DNA of 64,000 nucleotides from Polytrichum commune. Its lineage: Eukaryota > Streptophyta > Polytrichopsida > Polytrichales > Polytrichaceae. A model generated the notes under the pieces. It made no database searches. It worked only from the letters and a program-made list of their open reading frames with translations, and was not told where the DNA came from. The first letter of the stretch is position 1. The number at the start of each line of letters is the position of its first letter. Position numbers and translations under genes: made by a program. Below, one piece after another: positions 37,243-47,700 of this stretch. The stretch covers positions 28,786,527 to 28,850,526 of the forward strand of contig OX485808.1 of NCBI GenBank assembly GCA_950295325.1, in the 5' to 3' direction.

Positions 37243-37489
37243 CTTTCTCCCCCAAACAAAAACAAATTGAATAGATGAAGTGCCAAATGCTTAGTAGGAG
37301 TACAAAAACGATTTCATTTCCTAAACCCCTTAGATTTTTTGGCAATTTGTATCAAATCAATCACATTACACTAATCCAAGGTCTCTGACCCTAATTCAAC
37401 TGTTTTTTTTTCTTCTAGACACAATGGTCTTTGGACTCTACACAATAGTCTTCATTTTCACTCTCCCCCATGGTAAGTGTTATGAGCAT

Positions 37490-37800
37490 CATGTACCCCG
37501 TACTAGGACCTTGTGGAAGCCGAGTAGGGAAAGATAAAACCGTAAGTTAAGTTAGTGGCTTGGCCGGAGGACTCAAGCACCGGCTTAGCAAGCAGCAAAA
37601 CAGCAGCAGAGATTCAGGGCTGGATTTAGGGGGCGAGTGGATGAATGGGTGGATGGATGGATGGATGAATTGATTGATTGGATGGACTCATGAGGACTCG
37701 CCAATGCATTGCATGGCAAGGCAAGGCAAGGCTAGGCATGGCTAGGCATGGCTAGGCTAGAGAGAGATGGAATTATAGCATACGAGTGTACCTCTCATTC
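37490..37800. other. Locally GC-richer segment with cryptic simple repeats
   Basis: It contains CAGCA words, a (GGAT)n stretch near 37650-37670 and AAGGC/TAGGC repeats near 37718-37760. In composition it resembles the ARF leader region more than its surroundings, but no exon can be delimited. It could be an unannotated upstream exon or simple-sequence drift. Confidence 0.3.
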
Positions 37801-37805
37801 ATTTC

Positions 37806-38254
37806 CAATGAATGGGGGAGAATGGCCGCTACACTTTTATTTGCTCTTAGTGCAGGATACCTTTTGGAGTTACGCATTGCTATGACATTTGTATAGTTGC
37901 ATCATTTTAGACCCAAGCAATATAAGTAGTTAATATGCACACCGAAGAATATGATACGATTTAATTGGTTAAAAATGATAATGTCGGTGAGAAGTTATAG
38001 CAACATGTAACTCTGAATGGTAACCTGCACTAATTCGGCAATTTGGTGTAGTAACAAATGAATTGGTTGAGTTTGAGAAATAACTGGTTAAAGTTTAAGA
38101 CTTTAGAGAAACTATCGATTGTTTAGAGGAATTTAGAGGATGTACCTTGAATTAATATGTGAAACAAATCGAAAGATCTCACAACATGTAACCAATTGGA
38201 CTTGGAAACACTAGGGTTTTGACGGATGATGCCTAGAAATCACCTTGGATATTG
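37806..38254 (-). mobile_element. Composite MITE: hAT-like H1 carrying a T element
   Basis: H1 flanks (CAATGAATGGGGGAGAATGG on the left; AATTGGTTGAGTTTGAGAAA ... CCTTGGATATTG on the right) surround T element 37832-38048. The T element occupies the TA lying 24 bp from the H1 end, the same position as in 22009-22448. H1 is uninterrupted at 59676-59901. Confidence 0.75.
37832..38048. mobile_element. T-family MITE, 217 bp class
   Basis: The left TA-CACTTTTATTTGCTC ... GGAGTTACGCATTGCTAT and the right GTTATAGCAACATGTAACTC ... CAATTTGGTG-TA form a long imperfect inverted repeat with a TA duplication at 37830-37831 and 38049-38050. Confidence 0.85.
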
Positions 38255-38309
38255 CTCAACTTCATCCAACATAAAGTCCTAAAATAGTATGCATTCCGGA
38301 GGTGGCTTT

Positions 38310-38700
38310 TTCAAGTTAATTTGACACCGGAAGTAGTTTCAAAGAGTTTGGTTTAGTCTCGTGCAAATCATTTGAGATAAATCGGCCACAAACCTATAAA
38401 GAAGGGGGGGGGGGGTCAAGTTATTATGTTGGATGGATGAGAAATATATTGTAACTTCGGGTTGGGTTGGGTAAGATACGCAAGCCTTATGTGGTCACTC
38501 TATTGATTAACTGGACACCTATATTTGCTAGAGTGGTATATGGTGAGGTTTGTGGTTAAGAAACAAAACCAAAAAATACATTATGTGTTGCGATGACATT
38601 GGATTGTGTATTCGATACATAGATATCATTTTGGACTTGATTGCTAACACAATGGAAGGGTCAATGTGGTCACTTGATGGAAAGAAAAAGAAAAGAAACG
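38310..38700 (+). repeat. Contiguous R4 + R3 copy
   Basis: An R4 block (TGTTGGATGGATGAGAAATA) is followed by an R3 block (TATGTGGTCACTCTATTGAT ... TGGTGAGGTTTGTGGTTAAG). A poly-G tract lies at about 38406-38416. Confidence 0.5.
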
Positions 38701-39034
38701 ATGACTTTCACATGGTTTCTCTATTAAAAAATTGCATCTTGACTCAAAATACGAGACTTGACATGGCAATCTTTGTTATTTGCAATGGCAAACCAAGGAG
38801 GCAATTCTCGATCCAATCCAACGGTTCAAATTATCTATGAAGTTGGAACTGACCACAATAGGGCCACATATCTTATGTGGCCCTATAGATGGCACATCCA
38901 TGTCCACATACATGGTTGTTGCATTGCATTGGAAATTGAAATTGTGTCATTTGATTAGCGATGAGAATAATGCAAATTGTCATTTCATATTTTATAACCA
39001 TAGTCAAGATGCAAAAGTTAAATGAGAACCAAGT

Positions 39035-39035
<1 letters not shown>

Positions 39036-39085
<50 letters not shown>
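39036..39085 (+). repeat. (AT)n(AG)n compound microsatellite
   Basis: About nine AT units directly followed by about fifteen AG units. Confidence 0.97.
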
Positions 39086-39088
<3 letters not shown>

Positions 39089-39089
39089 A

Positions 39090-39600
39090 AGTGGGCCTAA
39101 TTTGGTACCTCATCTCAAATTGGCACCTATGTTGAGTGGTGTGTGCTTAGATGTGGATCTAAGAACGGTTACCATAAATACATGGTTTTAAAAGAGATTG
39201 GACTACGTGTTCAAAAATTTTTAAATTTTAAATTTTTGATTTTCACTCGGGTTGCGTTGTTTCGGCCGGGTTGGTTGTATTTTGGGTTCTCTTTGCAATC
39301 GAATTTTCAATTTGTGCCAAAGAAAAAAAAAACTTGTTAACTATTCTAGGCTCAGCAATCGACATAATTTAGAGGATTTATAGGTTCACCCAATGAAAAA
39401 GTGAATCTCTCTTTGATAATGAATAAGACATTCATATGAGCTACAAGAAATCAAGAGGAGCATGGCTACATGCACATTTTGGATTTTCTAATTATCTCAC
39501 AGTAATTAATGCATGTCCCATATCCTACGAGAAGGGGGCGCATATCTTAAAGTTTATGATTGAAGCCCATTTACCTTAGCCCCTAAACATATTTTCCACC
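39090..39600 (+). repeat. Dispersed repeat R2, plus-strand copy
   Basis: It shares GGCACCTATGTTGAGTGGTG, AAAAGAGATTGGACTACGTG and GCTACATGCACATTTTGG-like blocks with 33860-34290. A 100 bp T-rich segment is inserted at about 39220-39335. Confidence 0.45.
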
Positions 39601-39710
39601 CAATTTTGGCCTCTCAGTACAATTGGTATTTTATATCACACAACCTGAATATAGGTGTGTGTGTGTTGAATTTTTTAAAAGAGAATGATAGCTCATTGTC
39701 TTGCGAGATT

Positions 39711-40925
39711 CTTGACACTTGAACACAAAGTAAATTGATTTGTTTTGACAAAGACTTTATATCATCCAACAGAAAGAAAAATAAATTACACAATCACTTT
39801 GAACATGTTATTAAAAATATTCAGGGGGTTAAGTGTTAATAACTTAAGTATTATTGCTTGGCAAATTCCTTTTCCTCTTCCTCACAATGTTCATCATTCA
39901 ATAAGCCCGTTTTTTATGTCTTCCTGCAACAAGCATGCATGCAAATGGTAGCAACAACAACAATAGGAGTAGCATCAACATAAACATTGCATGACGAGGT
40001 TGTTTTTGGGGCTCTTTACTTCCCCTACTTAACTTAATTCACTTGCCTAATATTGCAAGGTTGTTCTTCTTGACACTTGAACATAAAATATGATGGAGAA
40101 AAATGATATAGGTTTCACAAATCATTATGAAGAGAGTAATAGTTTTTTAAAAGTGGGTCAAGGAATTTATGAATACTTAACTTGGCAAACTCCTCTTCTT
40201 CTTCCTCCTCCTCACCAAATCATCCATCATTCACTAAGCATGTTCTTATGCCTTCCTACAATAGGCATACGCTAGCAACAACACGTGCATTGCGTGACAA
40301 GGCCGCTTTTGGGGTTCTTCACTTCCCCTACTTACCTACCTAATCTTGCAAGGTCATTCTTCTTGACACCTGCACATAAAGTAGGATGGAAACTTCACAA
40401 TCTTTATGAACAAGGCAACTGGTTCTTGGAAAAATATTTTACAATCACTTATTGCTTGGCAAACTCCTCCTCCAACAAACCTTGTTCTTCTACCTTCTTG
40501 CAGCCAACATGTAGACGGACAGGCGGTAGCGGCGTCTACAACGACATCAACATCAACATCAACATTAGCATTGCGTGACGAGGCTGCTTTTGGTGTTATT
40601 CACTTCCCCTACTTACCTACCTAATCTTGCAAGGTCATTTTTCTTGACACCTGCACATAAAGTAGGATAGAAATTTCACACTCTTTATGAACAAGGCAAA
40701 CTGGTCCTTGGAAAAAATATTTTACAATTACATACTGCTTGATAAACTCCTCCTCCAACAAACCTTGTTCTTCTGTCTTCCTGCAGCCAACATGCATACG
40801 GACAAGCGGTAGTGGCATCTGCAACGACATCAACATCAACATCAACATTAGCGTTGCGTGGCGAGGCCACTTTCGAGGCTCTTCACTTCCCTTCTTTACT
40901 TGCCTTGTTACCTTACCTACCCAAC
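39711..40925 (+). repeat. Four-unit tandem repeat in the presumed ARF promoter
   Basis: The marker CTTGACAC occurs at 39711, 40070, 40362 and 40643, giving periods of 359, 292 and 281 bp. Each unit carries ATTGCTTGGCAAA, a CTCCTCCTCC or CTTCTTCCTC run, CATTGCGTGACGAGG and CACTTCCCCTACTTACC. Units 3 and 4 are most alike and also share GACATCAACATCAACATC. The array stops about 0.5 kb upstream of the likely start of ARF transcription. It therefore probably supplies repeated promoter sites, although no specific factor site was assigned. Confidence 0.8.
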
Positions 40926-41079
40926 GAAGCATTCTTACAGAGCAGAGCTGTCAGGAGCACCGCAGTAAATCCCCAGCCCAAGGGGGCGGTATGCCATGTA
41001 CCTAGTAACAACAGAAACAGAATTAGCATCCAGTGCGCGGTGAACCTCCTCCTCCCACCAGACTGCTCAGGTTCTTCAC

Positions 41080-41240
41080 AGACTGCAGCAGCAGCAGCAA
41101 GAAGCAAGGGATCCCCATCATCACCATCATCAGCAGCAGTAAGTAAGTAAGTAATCTAAAGCCAAGCTAGAGCGCTATGTAGTAATCTAGAAACAGCAGC
41201 AGCAGCAGCAGCAGGAGGAGGAGGAGGAGGAGCAGTGTGT
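41080..41240 (+). repeat. CAG/GGA trinucleotide-rich tract
   Basis: CAG runs near 41083-41100 and 41192-41213, continuing into GGA repeats to about 41232, with AAGTAAGTAAGTAA near 41138-41152. It lies upstream of the ARF leader. Glutamine- or leucine-rich open frames through it are incidental. Confidence 0.85.
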
Positions 41241-41420
41241 AGAGCACTACTAGTCCTAGCTAGCATGTCTGAGGAGAGCCAGGCCGCGAGCTTGAAGAAG
41301 AGGAGCCTGTGATGACTTATGAGTGAGCAGGCTGATGAGGAGTTTAGTATAGTGTAGTGTAAGTAGTGTAGTTTTGCTATCTATGATGTGCCAAGCCTTG
41401 CTAGCTTCGATTCTCTTCTC

Positions 41421-41495
41421 TTAGCTTCTCTTAGCTTAGCTTAGCTTAGCTTAGGCCAGATCTTCTCTTCCTCTCTCTCTCTCTCTCCCTCTGTT
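41421..41495 (+). promoter_or_regulatory. TTAGC repeat and pyrimidine patch at the probable ARF transcription start
   Basis: A (TTAGC)n run to about 41456 is followed by a CT-rich patch (about 41462-41492) in which C/T dominate the plus strand. Pyrimidine patches mark many plant core promoters around the start site. No good TATA box was seen. The transcription start is inferred to be close to 41450-41500, where the strand switches abruptly from pyrimidine- to purine-rich. Confidence 0.45.
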
Positions 41496-41811
41496 TTGTC
41501 TTCGTCTGCTGCCTAGAGGGAGTGGTGCAGGGTCAGGTGTGCGGAGCCAGCAGGCAGAGCAACAGAAGAGGAAAAGTGGGTTGTTGAGTTTCAGAAGAGT
41601 GAGTGGTGGTGGCAGCAGGGTTAGGGAAGTGAAGTGAAGGGAAGGAAAGGAAAGGAACAGGAAGGTTTTGGGAGGAGGAAGAAGAAGAAGGAGCAGAAGA
41701 AGCAGAACAAGGGAGAAGGGAGAAGGAAGAAGAGGTGGAGGAAGAGGAAGAGGAGGAGCTAGGACGACGGCGAGCGGGAGCGAAGGAGGAGAAGCATGCA
41801 GCAGCAACATG
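41496..41811 (+). other. ARF 5' leader exon 1 (non-coding)
   Basis: A purine-rich leader (GGAAGG, GAAGAAG and GAGGAAGAGG runs) with no ATG until 41796. It ends CAGCAACATG followed by the donor GTGAGAG at 41812. The 5' boundary is approximate. Spliced to 44645 it gives a leader of roughly 460 nt before the main start codon, carrying two short uORFs. Confidence 0.6.
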
Positions 41812-44644
41812 GTGAGAGATGTGTGTTGATGGGGCGTTGAATTATGGCTGGAGGGTGGGTTGGTTGCAAGGTTAAGCTTGTCCGGGAATAAAAATGGGGT
41901 GGTTTAAGCTACTGGTTGGGTTGGGTCTGTATTGTCTCTGTGTGTGTTTCTGCGTGTGTGTGTCTCTGTGGCTGCATGGGAGCTGGATTGGGGTGCGCGG
42001 GTATGGGTTAGACCGCCGCGATTGATCTGCCGGTTGCTCACCCTACCTACGAGAGGGTGAAATGAGGAGAGGAAGACTCAAAATGAAATGAAAAGGGAAG
42101 GGAAGGGTTGGGTGGCGAGGATTTGGAAGTGAGATGGAAAGGCCGGCAAGAAGTTGCGGTGCGAGGGTTTTCTTCCTTCGCTGAGAAGAGAGGAGGACTA
42201 TTAAGCCATAAACCATAGGCTAGCCTGTTTCTTTCTTCTTCCTCCTGTTGAGGAGGCTGGGCTGGACTGGACTGGGCTGGGCTGTGTCCTCTTGGGTTGG
42301 TTGGTGCACGGATGATTTTGGGAAGAGAGAGCCAACGGTGTTTGATTGCAGTCTTTTGTATCTTGAGAGCTTCGGAACCTGGGTTTTGGGCGCCGAACAA
42401 TTTTGTCAGGGGCGGGAAGGAGGATGTGTTGGCGCCCAGCCCAATCTTTAGCCAGTAGCGAAATGAAACGAACCCTAGAAGTGCCTGCATTCTCTGCAGC
42501 TAGCTAGCTATTAGGAGTACTTACGTCTACGAGCGAGCAATCCCTTCGGACTACTTGATCCCCTAACCTGAGTGAGATCTGGTGTTCGGGCCGAGAGTCA
42601 CAGGCTTGCTAGCTAATTAAGTATCTCAAGCCGCTCGCTTGAGTGTAGGGCCCAAGCATCTATCTATCTATCTATCTCTCTATCTGTCTCTCTATCTGTC
42701 TGTCTGTCTGTCTATTAATCTGCATGGGAGCTGAATTGTAACCCAGGTTGACGAAGAAGTTTGTAAGAACTGAGCTGTGTTGTTGCACACTGATCTGTTG
42801 TTGTTGCCTTCCCTTCGTTAGCTGAGTCAAACATTGTAGCTCCTCCCGCACCTACTACGGAAGGATCTGGTGAGGTTTTTTAGTCAGAAGAAAGTACGCA
42901 GGGAACAGATTAAGCCGACGTTAAGAAGCCGACTTGTTTCTGTGTCGTATGGGGATCACCTTAAAATGTCCAATGGTTTGCTTCAACCTTGATGCATTGG
43001 AGGATTTGGCCACAACAAGGATATATATCCTGCACATGAATTTTGTGGGTGGGTCATGTACTTACAAGAAGTAACAAGGGCTCATGTGTTACAAACAAAC
43101 CAACAAACCTCCAGCAGTCAACGAATCTGCTCTTTATGCAGTTAACCCAGGAACAGCCTGGCTGAACTGTTCATGGAGAAACGGCCGCTAAACATAGGCT
43201 TCCATGCGACGGGACGACCTACTGGGGTTGTTGCTGTGGGAATGATACTCCAATCGATGAGCAGCGAGATCTATATAACAGCCCTTTGGTCTCGTTTTTT
43301 GGGTCATAGAATGCATCTTGGGTCATGCCCAACATTAAGATAGATCAGGTCTAGAGAGATAGAGAGGAGCTAGGGTCAATTGTCCTGGCGAAGGCCTGCG
43401 AAGAGGGTTAGCGGTGAAGCACTTGATGGGGTTAAGTAAGTTCCTGCTATGTGACTGAGCTGCACGCAATTCTCATTCTTATCCTTGCTCTCATTTCTAG
43501 CCTTTTGGGAGTAGCTGCTGCATGCTAGGGGTTCTTCAGGTCCCTAACCTGTCGATTAGAGCACCAATGTGGCGGATGGAGCTATTCGGAGGTTTACTGG
43601 ATGTATGGGAGAGGCCAAGTGCATGTTAGTACTTTCTGTCAGAGGGTTGCAGCTGCGATTAAGATTTGCGCAAATTGCAAAAGCGTCAAGCGCTGAACCA
43701 TGTTCCAGAGCTGGGATATTGCTCTTAACAACCTAGCCCCTTCGCAGTAGTCATTCTGACATGCCGAGAGGGGCAAGTATGCGCGTATGAAGGGGGTTTT
43801 GGCGCTGTAGGAATAAGTTTCCTTGTATACATGCGCCCAATTTAACAACGGCGAAGGGTTTGGAGCGGTCCCGAAGCAGCTTAAGTAATGCTTCCTACAG
43901 ATTTTATTTGGAGACTCCCTCAATTTGGAGGCCAGTTTATGTTGCCACCTCGGCACATGCATACTGCCCTTTTTCCCAACGGATTATGTTTCTATACATA
44001 GCACATTCCTTGTACTAGGCATCTTGGGTTCAGGCGGCTAGGGTTCAAGGGTACATCTTATTCTCTTGAAGACCCTTTGAGTAACCCTTTTAATGACCAT
44101 CCCTGTGAAAGATCTCACTCTTCGCCTCCGTGCCTTATTCTCTGATCAGAACATCAGAGCAATACTTACATTAACAGATTATCGCATGCGTGACACCCAC
44201 TGGGTTAATTCCAACGATGATCAAGGACTGTCTTATCGTAGTCCGAGTTCCTGCTCCTTTCCAGAGAATGTACATCCAAGGCTTAAGATAGTGGTTTGTG
44301 AAGCATCTGATTTCCTCAGTTGCTTTGCACTCATGTTTTCATATGTCCTTGCGAACAGCATCCACGTTGTGAGACAACAATGACATGGGTGGCAACGTGG
44401 ATTGGTTCGTTTCCGCAATCGGCATGCTTTAGATCGCCTAGACATGTATATTTGCAGTGGGTCATGAGTACAATTTGATCAGAGTACCCATGCCAACAGG
44501 CGGGTATCAACATAAGGAACATATTGAAATGGAGAAGTTTCTGATTTAGTGAAAATTTCATATGAATATTGGGAAGGATACATTTCTTTTGAATGCTACT
44601 GGAGGACATTTCAGTGATTGACCTTTTTGTGTGTGTTTGTTCAG
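41812..44644 (+). other. Large ARF leader intron (2.8 kb)
   Basis: Donor ATG|GTGAGA and acceptor TTTGTTCAG|GTCCGG, preceded by a T/G-rich tract. It is by far the largest intron of the gene. It contains GT-rich and TATC/TGTC microsatellites and several TGTCTC/GAGACA words (41933, 41961, 42685, 44371), which are the core auxin response element, though three lie in simple-sequence DNA. No second gene or transposon is evident inside. Confidence 0.65.
42658..42717 (+). repeat. TATC/TGTC microsatellite in the ARF leader intron
   Basis: An imperfect (ATCT)n run grades into (CTGT)n. Confidence 0.9.
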
Positions 44645-44715
44645 GTCCGGTTCTGAAGTAACGGCTGGGATATTTCTCTTAGACGAGACTGGTTGTGGGC
44701 AGTGAAATTCCGACT

Positions 44716-44748
44716 ATGTTTCGTTGGAGTGACTACGGACTTGGTTAG
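44716..44748 (+). promoter_or_regulatory. uORF 2 in the ARF leader
   Basis: ATG at 44716 reads MFRWSDYGLG and stops at TAG 44746-44748, 45 nt before the ARF start codon. It is the second 10-codon uORF. With uORF 1 it makes two short upstream frames in different phases. Confidence 0.5.
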
Positions 44749-44793
44749 AGGTAGAGTTTGAGTGGTTAGCGAGGTAGGTTGAGGTTCAGAGAC

Positions 44794-47700
44794 ATGTCAG
44801 AAAGCTTCTCAACATCATCATCAGTTCAACAGGACAGGATGCATTTTGGTGGACCGAGGAGGCCCGATGAAAGTGATACAAGGATGGACGAGTTGGACTA
44901 CGAGCTTTGGCATGCCTGTGCAGGACCGCTCACATCCCTCCCTCCTTTGGGAAGTGTTGTGATGTACTGGCCGCAAGGACATATTGAACAGGTGTTGGGT
45001 CTACACCATACTGCAGCTGGTAGTTCCACTGAGGGTTTCTTTGGAGTGGTTGCAAATGATTCATGGTGGTTCAGTTTTGAATCTCATGTGCAAGTGTCAC
45101 ATGGCGCCTGACTTAACCTTGAGAATTCTTGAAGGAATTCCTTATAGAGCTTCTCCTCTGTAGTACTGAGGCTTCTTGTTGATACCATGGCAGGTGGTGG
45201 CATGCACACCTGATTCAGTAGGTGGTGATGTTCTCGGGCAGTACAAGCTGCCTCCTCAGATATTATGCAAACTCAGCAAGGTGGAGTTGAAAGTGAGTAA
45301 CTCAAACTGGAACCTTTGAGCAAGTCACTTTGTGCAGTCATTTGAAGTTTGAGCTACTTATTCACAATGTTGTAACTTCCACTATTGTTATCTTGTGCAG
45401 GCGGATCCACAAACTGATGAGGTGTATGCCCAGATGGATTTGACTCCTCAGTGCCAGGTTTGTTGTTGCCCATCGTACCTAGATTTATTCCCCTACTACT
45501 ATTTGTTTTTCTTCTTATGTATTAGGTGTCAATCAATTTATGAGCTACTTATGACAGGAGGCAACCTGAGGACGTGTACATATGGTATTGAGCATGGACT
45601 ATTGTTTTATTCTGTGCAGGACCAGGTTACCTCAGACATGAAAGAGCCTCCTCCAGCACCAAAACAAAAGAACGTGCACATGTTCTGTAAACAACTAACT
45701 GCAAGTGATACCAGCACTCATGGAGGGTTCTCAGTTCCTAGGAGAGCAGCTGAAGAATGTCTACCTCTGCTTGTAAGCAATATTGGCTCTGCCAGCCTTG
45801 CTATTGGTTGATGTCTGAATTCTGTATGCTGGGAAGTAAGAGCTATGACTTCCTGTATTATTCCTGCGTTTTGTATTCATTGGGTCCACAACTGCTTTGA
45901 TATACACTCGCGTATTCTCATGTCCCTAAAACGTTTTTAACTGAGGTATTTTTATTTATCTATTGATTCATATGTTCTTATCAGGACTATACTATGAATC
46001 CTCCTTGTCAAGAGCTCGTGGCGAAGGATTTGCATGGTTCTGAGTGGAAGTTTCGACACATATATCGAGGTAACATGCAACCAAAGCATGCTCTTACAGA
46101 CGATATGCTAAGTGTGATATGTTGCATGGGTAGATTGTCCATCTGGATTTAGTATGTTTCTGAAGTTTAGCAGTGTAGCAAGGAATTTCCATAGATTGCA
46201 CTTTAAGGTTCCAGATGCTGGAGGCTCATGATGGCAGAGTTGAGGGCAGAGGCAGAGGGAAGAAGAGTAGTGATGTGCATGACATCTTCTGCCAAGGTGT
46301 GAAAGCGTTTCTGATGTTGACACATAAGCTGAATGCAGGTCATCCACGCAGGCACCTTCTGACAACAGGTTGGAGTGTCTTTGTAAGCAGTAAAAGGCTA
46401 GTTGCAGGAGACTCTGTTCTGTTTCTTCGGTATGTAGTTTCTCCAACTATGATCACTTTATTATGCTTGAAGAAACGGGTTACCACTGGTTATTTCTATG
46501 TGTGTTGTTGGTGAAAGGAGTTGGAAATGTTGTTGGGAGTGTAGGCTATACAAGCAGAGTTGTGCTTTGCAGTAAGATCTAAGGATATCAGATGCTTTTG
46601 GCCAGATTAACAGTATGCTTTGTGCAGGTGAGAACGAATATATGAGTGTAGTAATATCATATTGCAGTCACTTATATATCTTCTGTTCTCAGTGGGGATA
46701 ATGGGCAGCTTAGAGTAGGAGTAAGGCGTGCAACAAAGCAGCAGGCAATAGTCCGGTCTACCTATTTTTCAAGTTTGAACCTGCACCTCGGTGTCTTAGC
46801 AGCTGCTTCTCATGCTGCCAAAGAGATGTTTCGTTTCAGTGTCATCTACAATCCCAGGTGTGTTGACCAGTTTCTTGTATCAAAGGTCCATGTATTTCAG
46901 TACAAGTGTGGTTTGTATTTCTAAGAGATTATATCATATCATAGCTTTGCGGACTTGTTCAGGTGCTACTCGGGAAAAAAAAGGTGAGATTAAGTGTGGC
47001 CAGGTGTTATCTGCATGGGGATTCCCTGGATACTGTACAGGCACTCTAGATCTTCCACATGTACATCGAGACTTGTATTTATACAGTTCATCTGCTAGAA
47101 TCATCTAATCTATATTGTTATTTCTGTGCAGAGCAAGTCCATCTGAATTTGTCATACCTTATTACAAGTATTTGAAGGCTCAAAGTACTCCTCTGACTGT
47201 TGGATCGCGCTTCAAAATGAAATTTGAATCTGAAGAATCCTCTGAAAGAAGGTGTATAATCTTTCTTTCCTTCTCCTTTACTTTTGTCTTGTCAGGACTT
47301 ATCTCGACTAGCTATATCATAATTTAATTTTATGTTGTGTTCGTGGCCTAAAAGCTTTGGATTGACTTATTCTCCTGAGTCCCAATTCATATTTTGTGGT
47401 TAACTGGGTACCTTTATCTGCAAGTGTTGTCTGAACCTCGATGCCTGCAAGGATTTACATGGTATATTTTGTCAATGTGTTTTTTGATGTTACCAGGTAT
47501 GCAGGAACTATTACGGATAAAAGTGATGCAGATCCGGTAAAATGGAAAAATTCAATGTGGAGGTCAGTAAAGGTGGAATGGGATGAATCCACGGCTAGTG
47601 AAAGGCACGAAAGGGTTTCACCGTGGGAGATTGAACCCTTCGTTCCACTATCCACCTTACCCCCAACTTCTGTGGGGCAAAGACCTAAGCGACGACCACC

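Larger units (their letters stand above)
41796..44661 (+). promoter_or_regulatory. uORF 1, created by splicing of the leader intron
   Basis: ATG at 41796 reads M-Q-Q-Q-H, crosses the exon junction (41811 to 44645) inside a Gly codon and stops at TAA 44659-44661, encoding 10 residues ending P-V-L-K. If the intron is retained, the frame instead ends at a TGA about 27 nt into the intron. In Arabidopsis, uORFs in ARF leaders limit translation and are overcome by re-initiation (eIF3h/TOR). The same role here is inference. Confidence 0.5.

Noticed and set aside
40285-41150. Asn-Ile and Ser/Pro-rich open frames upstream of the ARF
   Set aside because: They come from ACATCA and CAG simple repeats in the promoter array, on both strands and in several frames.
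41451-41810. 119-codon Leu/Pro-rich minus-strand open frame
   Set aside because: Antisense of the purine-rich ARF leader; composition artefact.
44779-44793. Upstream TTG as the ARF start
   Set aside because: The ATG at 44794 is in the same frame and gives a normal short N-terminus; TTG starts are not used routinely in plants.
46215-46338. Extra exon joining directly into RGHPRRHLL
   Set aside because: The open frame upstream of 46339 is intronic: the conserved protein runs from HIYR (exon 6) straight to HPRRHLL using the CAG acceptor at 46336-46338.
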